A DNA stretch of 64,000 bases from Pseudomonas luteola NBRC 103146 (lineage in GTDB: Bacteria > Pseudomonadota > Gammaproteobacteria > Pseudomonadales > Pseudomonadaceae): positions 146,380-210,379 of the forward strand of contig NZ_BDAE01000006.1 of the NCBI RefSeq assembly GCF_002091675.1, given 5' to 3'. Shown here one piece after another: positions 1-10,382 of the stretch (position 1 is the first letter of the stretch; the number at the start of each line of letters is the position of its first letter). The notes below the pieces were generated by a model. It saw only the letters and a list, made by a program, of their open reading frames with translations, did not search any database and had not been told where the DNA came from. The position numbers were made by a program, and so were the translations under genes.

Positions 1-678
1 GCCACCGCACGGCTATTGAGCTCAGAGGGCGCGACGGTCGTCCTGGGCGCACGTCGGCTGGATAAACTGAACGCCATTGCCGAGGGGCTGCGAACCGTTG
101 GCGGTCGCGTTGAGGTGGTGCAGATGGATGTGGCCAAGCGGGATGACGTCGAGGCGCTTATCCAGGCAGCCGTTACGACCTGCGGGCGGGTCGATGTGAT
201 GATCAACAATGCGGGCATCATGCCCAACTCGCGACTCGATCAGCGTAAGGTCGAAGATTGGGAGCGCATGATCGATATCAATCTCAAGGGCACCCTTTAC
301 GGGATTGCGGCGGTCCTGCCGATCATGCAGCAGCAGAAGAGCGGACACATCATCAATGTCTCGTCCCTGTCCGGCCATCGGGTGCGCCCGACCAGTGCCG
401 TGTATTCGGCAACCAAATTCGGCGTACGCGCGATTGCCGAAGGGCTGCGCATGGAGATGACGCCCTACAACATCCGTAGCACGATCATTTCACCCGGCCC
501 GGTCGACACGGAGCTGCCCAATAGCGTAACGGACGAAGACGTTGCCAAAAGCGTGCGGCACATTCATGAAATGGCTATCCCCGCCCTGTCGGTCGCCCAG
601 TCCATTGCCTTTGCCATCGGTCAACCGGCAGCGGTCGATATCAATGAAATCCTGCTCAGGCCGACAGCCATGGAATAA
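1..678 (+). CDS. SDR-family oxidoreductase, 5' end cut by window edge
   Basis: This is a short-chain dehydrogenase/reductase, an NAD(P)-dependent alcohol or keto oxidoreductase. The reading frame is open from base 1 (ATARLLSSEGATVVLGARR), which is the region just after the Gly-rich cofactor loop of classical SDRs. The true start therefore lies left of the window, and the TTG at 16 is not it. Visible features are the NNAG motif, a catalytic Ser in NVSS, and the Tyr-x-x-x-Lys pair in YSATK. The C-terminus (AVDINEILLRPT) matches the YdfG-like/serine-dehydrogenase-like SDR type. It is convergent with the regulator at 685, with only 6 bp between them. Its position beside a fucose cluster suggests carbohydrate or aldehyde metabolism, but the substrate cannot be read from the sequence. 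Confidence 0.9.
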   Translation, partial: ATARLLSSEGATVVLGARRLDKLNAIAEGLRTVGGRVEVVQMDVAKRDDVEALIQAAVTTCGRVDVMINNAGIMPNSRLDQRKVEDWERMIDINLKGTLYGIAAVLPIMQQQKSGHIINVSSLSGHRVRPTSAVYSATKFGVRAIAEGLRMEMTPYNIRSTIISPGPVDTELPNSVTDEDVAKSVRHIHEMAIPALSVAQSIAFAIGQPAAVDINEILLRPTAME

Positions 679-684
679 AGGCGA

Positions 685-1452
685 TTACTCCGCTTCCTGA
701 CCGCGAGAAAAGATCCGAATCACCTCATCCAGGTGCGCCCGCATGGCGGAGCGCGCCTCTTGCGCATTGCGGGCCTGCAGAGCCTTCAGTACACGCAGAT
801 GCTCGTCCTCAGAGCGATGGGGCATGTCATCAGGGGTGTAGTGTGCCTGCAAGCGCTGAAACATCGAGCCATAGCGGTGCCCCAGCAGGTGCTGGATCAT
901 CAGGGCATAGGCCGGATTACCGCTGGCCTGGGCGATGCGGATATGAAACAGTCGATCGCCGGGATGAGTCGTCGAGCCCTCGCGGTTGTCCTGCACATTG
1001 CGCTCATAGGCCGCGTGAATACCGGCCAACTCTTCCTCGCTGGCATTGATTGCAGCCAGGGCCGCCGCTTCCGGCTCAATCAGCTGACGCGCCTGAAGCA
1101 GCGAGAACGGCGGGATTTCGGCATTGAAATCCACCTGTACATCCAGCTCGGGATCAGGCCCTACCCATTGGCCGCGCGCCGCCAGCTCCATCACCGGCGC
1201 ATCGTCCGCCGGGCGCTGGTCATTGGCGCAGACCAGAACGCCATTACCAACCCGCACATCCACCAGGCCGATGACCTCCAGTGCAATAAGTGCCTCACGT
1301 ACCGAGGCCCGGCTTACGCCCATTTGTTTGGCCAGCTCCCGCTCGGCCGGCAGGCGACTCCCAGGAGGAAATTCGCCACTGTCGATCAGGCTGCGCAGCT
1401 GATCGGCGATCTGACGATAAAGCCTTGGATTTTCAATTGTTTGTATTGGCAT
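685..1452 (-). CDS. FadR-type GntR transcriptional regulator of the sugar cluster
   Basis: Predicted DNA-binding repressor, 255 aa from the chosen start. An N-terminal GntR winged helix-turn-helix covers about residues 10-75 (PPGSRLPAERELAKQMGVSR and VREAL are the family signature). A C-terminal all-helical FCD ligand domain covers about 95-235. The ATG at 1452 is chosen because GCGGGAT lies just upstream; the frame extends to 1551, but that extra N-terminus is unlike the family. It is transcribed away from the gene at 1633 across a 180 bp intergenic region with a candidate operator, so it most likely controls the fucose genes and itself. The inducer is inferred to be a pathway intermediate. 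Confidence 0.88.
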   Translation of the reverse strand: MPIQTIENPRLYRQIADQLRSLIDSGEFPPGSRLPAERELAKQMGVSRASVREALIALEVIGLVDVRVGNGVLVCANDQRPADDAPVMELAARGQWVGPDPELDVQVDFNAEIPPFSLLQARQLIEPEAAALAAINASEEELAGIHAAYERNVQDNREGSTTHPGDRLFHIRIAQASGNPAYALMIQHLLGHRYGSMFQRLQAHYTPDDMPHRSEDEHLRVLKALQARNAQEARSAMRAHLDEVIRIFSRGQEAE

Positions 1453-1537
1453 CACGTATCCCGCTGGCATACATCGCGTCGCTTGCGCTACAGAAAAAAC
1501 TTGCGCAGCCGCTGACTCACTGCTAAACCAGAGGACC

Positions 1538-1552
1538 AATGGCCTGACCATT
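1538..1552. promoter_or_regulatory. candidate GntR/FadR-type operator
   Basis: The perfect 5-bp inverted repeat AATGG-N5-CCATT lies in the divergent intergenic region. Read on the minus strand the core is TGGTCAGGCCA, one base from the TGGT-N3-ACCA layout common for FadR-subfamily GntR operators. The position between the regulator and the first catabolic gene fits an autoregulated operator. The assignment is inferred from the motif alone. Confidence 0.4.
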
Positions 1553-1632
1553 AGCCGCTCGATATGCCCCCAGCATAGCAGCGGTTAACGCAAGCGGGTC
1601 ATCCATACGAATAATAAAAACAGGAGGCTCTC

Positions 1633-2373
1633 ATGTCCGTTGCTGGAAAACGTGTCCTCGTCACCGCCGCTGCTCAAGGAATTGGCAGGGCCAGCGTTCT
1701 GGCCTTTGCCGAAGCGGGCGCTGACGTCATTGCGGTCGATATCAACGCTACCGCCCTCGCCGAGCTTCCCAATGTTCGTACCCATGTTCTTGATGTCACT
1801 CAGCCCGATGCTATCCAGGCACTTGCCAGTGAGTTAGGCGCTATTGATGTGCTATTCAACTGCGCCGGTTACGTGCACAGCGGCACCATTCTCGACTGTG
1901 ATGAAGAGGCCTGGAAGTTCTCCTTCGATCTGAACGTTACCGCCATGTACCGGATGATTCGTGCCTTTTTACCGGCCATGATCGAAAACGGCGGCGGCTC
2001 GATTATCAATATGTCGTCAGTGGCCTCCAGTGTGAAAGGCGTACCGAATCGCTTCGCCTATTGCGCCAGCAAGGCCGCTGTTCTCGGCCTGACTAAATCC
2101 GTAGCGGCTGATTTCGTCGCCAAAGGCATCCGCTGCAATGCGATCTGCCCCGGCACGGTCGACTCGCCTTCCCTGCGCCAGCGTATTGCGGCGCAAGCCC
2201 AGCAGGAAGGCCGAGCCGAAGACGAAGTCTATGCTGCGTTTGTGTCCCGCCAACCTATGGGCCGAATCGGCAAGCCCGAGGAAATCGCTGCACTGGCGCT
2301 CTATCTGGGTTCCGATGCCTCAGGCTTCACAACGGGCACCATCAACGTAATCGATGGCGGCTGGGTCGCTTAA
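1633..2373 (+). CDS. 2-keto-3-deoxy-L-fuconate 4-dehydrogenase (SDR family)
   Basis: Classical SDR of 246 aa, predicted to oxidise 2-keto-3-deoxy-L-fuconate to the 2,4-diketo acid with NAD+. It shows a Gly-rich loop (AAAQGIG, residues 12-18), Asp36 after beta-2 (VAVDIN region, favouring NAD), NCAG at 76-79, catalytic Ser128/129, Tyr143 and Lys147, and a C-terminal DGGW. The stretch around Tyr143 and the following CPGTVDSPSLRQR resemble the keto-deoxy-fuconate dehydrogenases of the Xanthomonas-type fucose pathway. A strong ribosome site (AGGAGG) precedes the ATG. It is first in the catabolic run and only 39 bp before the next gene. A general 3-hydroxyacid SDR is the alternative, but the neighbours argue for the fucose role. 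Confidence 0.85.
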   Translation: MSVAGKRVLVTAAAQGIGRASVLAFAEAGADVIAVDINATALAELPNVRTHVLDVTQPDAIQALASELGAIDVLFNCAGYVHSGTILDCDEEAWKFSFDLNVTAMYRMIRAFLPAMIENGGGSIINMSSVASSVKGVPNRFAYCASKAAVLGLTKSVAADFVAKGIRCNAICPGTVDSPSLRQRIAAQAQQEGRAEDEVYAAFVSRQPMGRIGKPEEIAALALYLGSDASGFTTGTINVIDGGWVA

Positions 2374-2412
2374 GCCCACCGCACACCAATTTATCGCACA
2401 AGGAAACCGCTC

Positions 2413-3261
2413 ATGAAATTGCTGCGTTACGGGGAAAAAGGTCAGGAGAAGCCGGGCCTGCTGGATGCTCAGGGTCAGATTCGTGACCTCTCTGGCCATA
2501 TTGATGACATCGCCGGTCAGGCCATCACGGCTGAAGGACTCGCCACGCTCAGGAACATTGATCCGAGCAGCCTGCCCGTTGTGAGCGGTTCCCCTCGCCT
2601 CGGCCCCTGCGTCGGCCGTGTCGGCAAGTTTATCTGTATCGGTCTTAACTACGCCGACCATGCGGCCGAGTCCGGTCTTGACGTCCCCAAGGAGCCGGTG
2701 GTCTTCAACAAGTGGACCAGCGCCATCTGTGGCCCGAACGACGACGTAGAGATCCCGCGTGGCTCCACCAAGACCGATTGGGAAGTTGAGCTGGGCGTGG
2801 TGATTGGCAAGGCCGGGCGCTACATCGACGAAGCCAACGCCATGGATTATGTAGCGGGCTATTGCGTCATCAATGATGTATCCGAGCGTGAGTGGCAGAT
2901 CGAGCGTGGCGGCACCTGGGATAAGGGCAAGGGATTCGACACCTTCGGCCCGCTCGGCCCCTGGCTGGTCACCAAGGACGAAATAGCCGATCCGCACGCG
3001 CTCGACCTCTGGCTGGAAGTGGATGGCAAGCGTTACCAGAACGGCAATACCCGCACCATGGTGTTCAAGGTGCCGGAGCTGATCGCCTACCTGAGCCGCT
3101 GCATGAGCCTGCAACCGGGTGACGTCATTTCCACCGGCACCCCGCCTGGAGTGGGGCTGGGCATCAAGCCCGAACCAGTCTACTTGAAGCCCGGCCAGGA
3201 AATGCGCCTGGGCATCGCGGGCCTGGGCGAGCAGAAGCAGCGCACGGTTCAGGCTGACTGA
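2413..3261 (+). CDS. 2,4-diketo-3-deoxy-L-fuconate hydrolase (FAH family)
   Basis: Fumarylacetoacetate-hydrolase fold enzyme of 282 aa, cytosolic and metal dependent. It is predicted to cleave 2,4-diketo-3-deoxy-L-fuconate (or the rhamnonate epimer) to pyruvate and L-lactate. The metal-site region WEVELGVVIG (residues 123-132) carries Glu124 and Glu126, and Asp155 lies in INDVSERE. The KGKGFDTFGPLGPW block (171-184) is a family hallmark. The N-terminal MKLLRYGEKGQEKPGL is typical of the subgroup often annotated ureidoglycolate lyase, but the dehydratase and lactonase downstream make the diketo-deoxy-sugar role much more likely. An AGGAAAC ribosome site precedes the ATG. A long hairpin follows the gene. 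Confidence 0.86.
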   Translation: MKLLRYGEKGQEKPGLLDAQGQIRDLSGHIDDIAGQAITAEGLATLRNIDPSSLPVVSGSPRLGPCVGRVGKFICIGLNYADHAAESGLDVPKEPVVFNKWTSAICGPNDDVEIPRGSTKTDWEVELGVVIGKAGRYIDEANAMDYVAGYCVINDVSEREWQIERGGTWDKGKGFDTFGPLGPWLVTKDEIADPHALDLWLEVDGKRYQNGNTRTMVFKVPELIAYLSRCMSLQPGDVISTGTPPGVGLGIKPEPVYLKPGQEMRLGIAGLGEQKQRTVQAD

Positions 3262-3316
3262 AACCATGCCTCTCGGGTGATTGGGACGTTTAACCGCGTC
3301 GCACGCCCGGAGAAGC

Positions 3317-3360
3317 GCCCGCTCAACATGCGCTCTCATATGAAGAGCTTTTGAGCGGGC
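3317..3360 (+). promoter_or_regulatory. intercistronic hairpin between hydrolase and dehydratase genes
   Basis: The arms GCCCGCTCAA (3317-3326) and TTGAGCGGGC (3351-3360) are perfectly complementary. Inside them GCTCT and AGAGC form a second stem. No U-run follows, so this is not a typical intrinsic terminator. It sits 52 bp before the dehydratase start inside an apparent operon, which suggests mRNA processing or stabilisation, or partial attenuation. Confidence 0.55.
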
Positions 3361-3411
3361 CTCCAACACAGCGTTGACAAGCCCGGCATCAAGGGCTTCC
3401 GGAGAACCGAT

Positions 3412-4698
3412 ATGACAATAACAATCACCGGTCTTCGCGTAGAGGACATTCGTTTTCCTACGTCACAGGCATTGGACGGGTCGGACGCCATGAACCCCGA
3501 TCCCGATTACTCTGCCGCCTATGTGATTCTTGAAACCGACCAACCTGAGCTCGAAGGCCACGGCATGACCTTTACCATTGGCCGGGGCAACGAGATCTGC
3601 TGTGCGGCCATTCAGGCACTGGAAGGTCAGATCAAAGGGCTTGATCTGGAATGGATCACGGCAGACATGGGCCGCTTCTGGCGTCACATGACCAGCGACA
3701 GCCAACTGCGCTGGATCGGTCCGGACAAGGGCGCCATCCACTTGGCGACCGGTGCCGTCGTGAATGCGGCCTGGGACCTGTGGGCCAAGCAGGTTGGCAA
3801 GCCGGTCTGGCAGCTGGTCGCCGACATGTCGCCGGAAGAATTCGTACGGTGCGTCGACTTTCGCTACATCACCGACTGCATCACACCGCAAGAAGCGATA
3901 CAACTGCTCACGGAGCGCGCCAAAGGCAAAGAAGAACGCATCGGCCTGCTCAAGGCCCATGGCTACCCCTGCTACACCACCTCTGCCGGCTGGCTTGGCT
4001 ATCCGGATGACAAACTCCGCCGCCTCTGTCAGGAGGCCATCGATGCCGGCTTCTCTCATGTAAAGCTCAAGGTCGGCCGTGACCTTGAGGACGATATCCG
4101 CCGCGTCACCATTGCCCGTGAAGTGATAGGCCCGAACCGACACTTGATGATCGATGCCAACCAGGTTTGGGAAGTCAACGAGGCCATCGATTGGGTAAAC
4201 AAGCTGTCGTTTGCCAAGCCCTGGTTCATCGAGGAACCCACCAGCCCGGACGACGTAGAAGGTCATCGCGCGATCAAAGAGGGTATTACCCCGGTCAAGG
4301 TGGCTACCGGCGAGATGTGCCAGAACCGCATCCTGTTCAAGCAATTCATCATGCGTGGCGCCATCGACGTAGTACAGCTCGACGCCTGTCGTCTGGGTGG
4401 TTTGAACGAAGTGCTTGCTGTGCTGCTGATGGCCGCCAAGTACGAGCTACCTGTCTGCCCCCATGCCGGCGGCGTTGGACTGTGCGAATACGTGCAACAT
4501 ATCTCGATGATCGATTACCTGTGCGTGGCGGGCACGCATGAAGGGCGCGTTGTGGAGTATGTCGATCATCTTCATGAGCATTTCGAAGACCCCTGCGTCA
4601 TGAAGGGCCCCGCCTACCTGCCGCCCCAGGCACCAGGATTTTCGATCACCATGAAACCGGCCTCGCGCCAGCAGTATCGGTTTCCCCGTAACACTTAG
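3412..4698 (+). CDS. L-fuconate dehydratase (enolase superfamily)
   Basis: Mg2+-dependent dehydratase of 428 aa that converts L-fuconate to 2-keto-3-deoxy-L-fuconate. All residues described for the Xanthomonas enzyme are present at matching positions: Lys218 and Lys220 in VKLKVGRD, metal ligands Asp248 (MIDANQ), Glu274 (FIEEP) and Glu301 (ATGEM), and His351 in CPHAGG. The N-terminal capping domain with DGSDAMNPDPDYSAAYV is specific to this subgroup, also seen in human ENOSF1. Length agrees with the family. The ATG follows TTCCGGAGAACCGAT, a good ribosome site. Strong hairpins lie on both sides of the gene. This gene identifies the pathway most firmly, although L-galactonate and D-arabinonate may also be accepted by members of this family. 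Confidence 0.95.
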   Translation: MTITITGLRVEDIRFPTSQALDGSDAMNPDPDYSAAYVILETDQPELEGHGMTFTIGRGNEICCAAIQALEGQIKGLDLEWITADMGRFWRHMTSDSQLRWIGPDKGAIHLATGAVVNAAWDLWAKQVGKPVWQLVADMSPEEFVRCVDFRYITDCITPQEAIQLLTERAKGKEERIGLLKAHGYPCYTTSAGWLGYPDDKLRRLCQEAIDAGFSHVKLKVGRDLEDDIRRVTIAREVIGPNRHLMIDANQVWEVNEAIDWVNKLSFAKPWFIEEPTSPDDVEGHRAIKEGITPVKVATGEMCQNRILFKQFIMRGAIDVVQLDACRLGGLNEVLAVLLMAAKYELPVCPHAGGVGLCEYVQHISMIDYLCVAGTHEGRVVEYVDHLHEHFEDPCVMKGPAYLPPQAPGFSITMKPASRQQYRFPRNT

Positions 4699-4704
4699 CG
4701 GCAG

Positions 4705-4735
4705 GTTGAGTAGAGGGCCTACCCTTTTACTCAAC
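4705..4735 (+). promoter_or_regulatory. intercistronic hairpin downstream of L-fuconate dehydratase gene
   Basis: GTTGAGTA (4705-4712) pairs with TACTCAAC (4728-4735). The inner bases extend the stem to about 13 pairs with one bulge and a CCTA loop. No U-run follows and the lactonase gene begins 63 bp on, so it may be a 3' stabiliser or a partial terminator inside the operon. Confidence 0.55.
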
Positions 4736-4798
4736 GAGCATATCGGAGGGACCAGCCTCACCGATCCCGCCGCCCACTGCTTTCAGGAGACAATAACA

Positions 4799-6797
<1,999 letters not shown>

Positions 6798-6853
6798 CCA
6801 CGTCCTGCTTGATGTGTGAGCGCTCTAGAAAACAACAATAACTGGAGTCATTC

Positions 6854-8167
6854 ATGTCTACGCTTACCGCCCCGCTCGACAGTGCCCTGACCAAGAGCCG
6901 TCGCCGAATTATTCCATTCGTGGCCCTGATGTTTGCCATGGCCATTATCGACCGTTCTAACGTTGGGTATGCCAAGCTCGCATTGCAAGCCGATACCGGG
7001 ATCGGCGATGCCGCCTTTGCGCTGGGCGCAGGCATTTTCTTCATCGGCTATGCCCTTTTCGAGGTCCCCAGCAACCTGATTCTCCACCGTATCGGTGCGC
7101 GAATCTGGTTGAGCCGGATCATGGTGACCTGGGGCCTTGTCTCCGCTGCCATGATGTTTGCCCAGAGCGAGACATCCTTCTATATCCTCCGCTTCCTGTT
7201 GGGCGTAGCTGAGGCAGGACTCTCACCGGGTGTCGTCCTGTACCTTACCTACTGGTTTCCTCATCGTCACCGCGGTGCGGCTTATGGACTCTATTACTTT
7301 GGGGTACCGGCCTCGCTGCTGCTAGGAGGCCCTGTCTCCGGCTGGCTGCTGGACATGCACGGAGTGTTCGGCCTGCGCAACTGGCAATGGATGTTCGTAG
7401 TGGAGGGGCTGCTTGCCTCGGTCATTGGCGTGATTGCCTTTTTCTACCTGCCGAACCGCCCGCGGGACGCACGGTGGCTGACCCGGGACGAGAAAACGGC
7501 GCTGCACAAGGCCATCGAGCAGGAAGAAACCGACAAGAAGGACCACAGCCCCTCCTCCTGGAAGGCAGCCCTCGTCAACCCAAAGGTCATGTACTTCGTA
7601 CTGATCTATTTCACTATCCAGGTAAGCGTTTACGGCGTCCTGTTTTATCTTCCGGCGCGCATCGCTCAGCTGCTCGGCACCAAGATCGGCTTTGAGGTTG
7701 GCATGCTGACGGCCATTCCCTGGCTATTCACCCTGGGTGCACTGTTCATGGTGACTCGCTATGCAGACCGCACCGGCAAGCATCGCCAACTGGCAGTGGC
7801 CATGCTGCTGCTCGCCGCAGTGGGCATAGCAGGATCGACGGTTATCGAAAGCATCGTGCCCGTGCTGTTTGCCTTCTGCCTCGCGGCTGCCGGCTTTATC
7901 ACGGTTCAGCCGCTCTTCTGGACGCTTCCCACCCGCTACCTGGGCGGTGTCGCAGCAGCCAGCGCAATTGCCCTAATCGGTGCGCTGGGCAACCTGGGCG
8001 GCTTTCTTGCGCCCACCCTTAAAACCTATATGGAACAGACGTTCGCCAATCCCCATGCCGGCATGTACACCCTGGCAACTGTCGCCCTGCTTGGCGCAGG
8101 CCTGCTGGCCCTTGGAGGAACGACCGTTCAACGCCAGGACGCCGGTTTTGCTGTACCCACCAAATGA
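6854..8167 (+). CDS. MFS transporter, anion:cation symporter (ACS) type
   Basis: Twelve-helix major facilitator of 437 aa in the inner membrane. The N-terminus (RRRIIPFVALMFAMAIIDRSNVGYAK) and FGVAEAG-like loop (LLGVAEAGLSPGVVLYLTYW) are the hallmark of the ACS family that takes up organic acids such as tartrate, galactarate, 4-hydroxyphenylacetate or rhamnonate-like sugar acids. It begins 56 bp after the mutarotase gene with ACTGGAGT as ribosome site. It is followed within 41 bp by FucP, a different MFS subfamily. The likely division of labour is that this one imports an acid such as L-fuconate while FucP imports the free sugar. That is inference. Confidence 0.88.
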   Translation: MSTLTAPLDSALTKSRRRIIPFVALMFAMAIIDRSNVGYAKLALQADTGIGDAAFALGAGIFFIGYALFEVPSNLILHRIGARIWLSRIMVTWGLVSAAMMFAQSETSFYILRFLLGVAEAGLSPGVVLYLTYWFPHRHRGAAYGLYYFGVPASLLLGGPVSGWLLDMHGVFGLRNWQWMFVVEGLLASVIGVIAFFYLPNRPRDARWLTRDEKTALHKAIEQEETDKKDHSPSSWKAALVNPKVMYFVLIYFTIQVSVYGVLFYLPARIAQLLGTKIGFEVGMLTAIPWLFTLGALFMVTRYADRTGKHRQLAVAMLLLAAVGIAGSTVIESIVPVLFAFCLAAAGFITVQPLFWTLPTRYLGGVAAASAIALIGALGNLGGFLAPTLKTYMEQTFANPHAGMYTLATVALLGAGLLALGGTTVQRQDAGFAVPTK

Positions 8168-8207
8168 CCTCAACGCTGCACAACGATAAGAACCACGGAG
8201 AGCTGTC

Positions 8208-9449
8208 ATGTTAGTCAACCAAACCAGAACGGCCACACCCGTTGCCAGCCAGGAACGCTCGGGCTACCAATGGGCATTCATCCTTGTCACCAGCCTGTTC
8301 TTCATGTGGGGCCTGTCGTATGGCCTGCTCGACGTACTCAACAAACACTTCCAGGAAACGCTGCACGTCACCAAGGCGCAGTCCGGCCTGCTTCAGGCGG
8401 CGTACTTCGGCGCCTATTTTATCGTTGCCCTGCCCGCCGGGATCTTCATGGGCAAGCGCGGCTACAAGGCCGGCATCCTGGTCGGGTTGTGCCTGTATGC
8501 ATTAGGTGCCCTGCTGTTCGTTCCGGCAGCGTCTTCAGCCAGCTTTGCCATGTTTCTTTTTGCCCTGTTCGTAATCGCCTGCGGTCTGGGCTGCCTGGAA
8601 ACGGCAGCCAATCCCTATGCCACGGTTCTGGGCGATCCGAACGGAGCCGAGCGCCGCCTCAATTTCGCTCAGTCTTTCAACGGCCTCGGTCAGTTCACCG
8701 GCCCAATCCTGGGCGGCACCCTGTTCTTTTCGGCCACCAACAGTGCAGGTACCGCCTCCTCCGACAGCCTGGGTTCGGTCAGCATGATCTACGTGGGTAT
8801 CGCCGCTCTGGTCCTGATGATCGCCGGGCTCTTTGCCAAGACCACTCTCCCCGACCTTCGCAATCAGGAGGAAGCCGTTGCCCGGCAGGACAGCCGCACA
8901 CTCTGGCAGCACAAGCATTTCGTTGGCGGCGTCATCACCCAGTTTTTCTACGTGGCGGCGCAGGTAGGTGTGGGTGCCTTCTTTATCAACTACGTGACCG
9001 AGCACTGGTCCGACACTTCCAGCCAGTCCGCGTCGTTCATGCTGTCTATTGCCATGCTGTGCTTCATGCTGGGCCGTTTCTTCAGCACCTGGCTGATGGG
9101 ATTCATCGCGCCGGCTCGTCTGATGATGATCTATGGCGTGATCAACTTTTTCCTGTGCGGTCTGGTGGTGGCCGGATTCGATGGCATTGCCGTGGTGGGT
9201 TTAATCGCCGTGTTCTTCTTCATGTCGATCATGTTTCCCACCATCTTTGCGCTGGGTGTGAAGAACCTCGGCCCACACACCAAGCGCGCCAGCTCCTTCA
9301 TGATCATGGCTATCGTGGGTGGCGCGATCATGCCCTACTTCATGGGCCTCATTGCCGATATGAGCAGCACTGCGTACGCGTACTCGCTGCCCATGCTTTG
9401 CTTTGCCCTGGTGATCTGGTACGGCGCCTCGCAGCAGCGCAGCGCCTGA
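8208..9449 (+). CDS. fucP: L-fucose:H+ symporter
   Basis: Twelve-helix MFS protein of 413 aa in the FucP subfamily, which imports L-fucose with a proton. The helix-1 stretch SLFFMWGLSYGLLDVLNKHFQ contains the usual Asp/Asn-Lys pattern of FucP. KAQSGLLQAAYFGAYF and LETAANPYATVLG are also diagnostic. It begins 41 bp after the ACS transporter with a GGAG site. A good terminator hairpin follows 6 bp after the stop, so this appears to be the last gene of the fucose run. Some FucP-like proteins carry glucose or galactose, but the pathway genes favour fucose. Confidence 0.92.
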   Translation: MLVNQTRTATPVASQERSGYQWAFILVTSLFFMWGLSYGLLDVLNKHFQETLHVTKAQSGLLQAAYFGAYFIVALPAGIFMGKRGYKAGILVGLCLYALGALLFVPAASSASFAMFLFALFVIACGLGCLETAANPYATVLGDPNGAERRLNFAQSFNGLGQFTGPILGGTLFFSATNSAGTASSDSLGSVSMIYVGIAALVLMIAGLFAKTTLPDLRNQEEAVARQDSRTLWQHKHFVGGVITQFFYVAAQVGVGAFFINYVTEHWSDTSSQSASFMLSIAMLCFMLGRFFSTWLMGFIAPARLMMIYGVINFFLCGLVVAGFDGIAVVGLIAVFFFMSIMFPTIFALGVKNLGPHTKRASSFMIMAIVGGAIMPYFMGLIADMSSTAYAYSLPMLCFALVIWYGASQQRSA

Positions 9450-9455
9450 CCACCG

Positions 9456-9481
9456 AGCGGGCCAGGTACGCCTGGTCCGCT
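9456..9481 (+). terminator. terminator after fucP
   Basis: AGCGGGCCAGG and CCTGGTCCGCT form an 11-bp stem (one G-U pair) closed by the stable tetraloop UACG. Pyrimidine-rich sequence with TTTT follows about 25 bases later. It marks the end of the fucose operon. Confidence 0.65.
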
Positions 9482-9647
9482 TCATCGCCTCCTTACTGCC
9501 TTTTATCTCTGCTCAATCGGTTGAACGGCTCAAGCACGGTCCGCCTGCTGGATTTATCCGCCTGGTCTGGATACCCTTATGTAACGTGAAATTCATCACG
9601 CATCTTCAACGTCAGTACCGTCGTTTCGAGTCCTGCAAGGAAGCATC

Positions 9648-10382
9648 ATGGGCACACACGACCGCGGTCAACAGCAAGACGATGGGCACAAGCCCATGCT
9701 TATGCATGAACCAAATCCTGTCACCCGACCACTCAAGCGCCGCCGTACATTAACCCTGGCTCAACTTCTGTGGCTGGCGTTGCTGCTGTTTGCCAGCCTG
9801 CTGGCCTGGAATGCGCTGGAGGATATTGAACAGCTGCAAGCCCCTGTCACGCTGCTTGAGCCCGCTGACGGTATCGATACTCCCCCTTCGGCCCAGGGTC
9901 TTGTCGATCTTTCGCTGGATCAGACCGAAATTGCTTCTTCTGCTGAACTGGCCTGTATGCGAAGCGACGGCGAGATAGATGACTCGATCATTCGCTGTCA
10001 TCTGGGAAAGCCACCATACCCTCATCAAGGGGGGGTCCCTAGAGCCTACCGCGCCCACCATGATCACCTGCCACGGGCGCTCATCTATCCGGCCGACCCG
10101 GTACGGGAAAGCGAGCAGCACTGGGTTGAGGCATGGGGTAGCAGTGACAGCTATCTGGCGGCCTGGGAGATTGTTAACAACCGCATCGACGACACCAGCG
10201 TATGCGGCAACTACCGCAAGGATTCGGTCGGCTATAGCGAATGCCGCAAGGGCGCTAAGGAATATTTCAGACAAAAGTGCCAGGACTGGCGCGTCCGCCA
10301 CGATAAGGATGAGCAGAACAAAAGCAAGTGGATGGAAGAACGGTACTGCTCGGCCAAAAGCTATTTCGATCCGATGGGCTAA
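9648..10382 (+). CDS. hypothetical single-pass membrane protein with six cysteines
   Basis: Unrecognised 244-aa protein. A basic cytoplasmic head (RPLKRRRT) is followed by one hydrophobic helix (about residues 37-55, LAQLLWLALLLFASLLAWNA), then a long soluble region predicted to be periplasmic. That region holds six cysteines (in LACMR, IRCHL, VCGNY, ECRKG, KCQDW and YCSAK), an even number that would suit disulfides. The last third is very charged and helical. CAAGGAAGC gives a clear ribosome site. It follows the fucose terminator and may pair with the lipoprotein gene 156 bp downstream. No function is proposed. Confidence 0.7.
   Translation: MGTHDRGQQQDDGHKPMLMHEPNPVTRPLKRRRTLTLAQLLWLALLLFASLLAWNALEDIEQLQAPVTLLEPADGIDTPPSAQGLVDLSLDQTEIASSAELACMRSDGEIDDSIIRCHLGKPPYPHQGGVPRAYRAHHDHLPRALIYPADPVRESEQHWVEAWGSSDSYLAAWEIVNNRIDDTSVCGNYRKDSVGYSECRKGAKEYFRQKCQDWRVRHDKDEQNKSKWMEERYCSAKSYFDPMG

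Noticed and set aside
733..1515. 260-codon plus-strand frame opposite the GntR gene
   Set aside because: Antisense shadow of a clear regulator gene, with no family resemblance or ribosome site.
2320..3369. 349-codon minus-strand frame opposite the FAH-family gene
   Set aside because: Antisense of a well-conserved hydrolase; the composition follows from codon bias on the other strand.
8270..9589. 439-codon plus-strand frame inside fucP
   Set aside because: Alternative frame of fucP, rich in Arg/His/Pro/Gln, typical for a shadow in GC-rich coding DNA.
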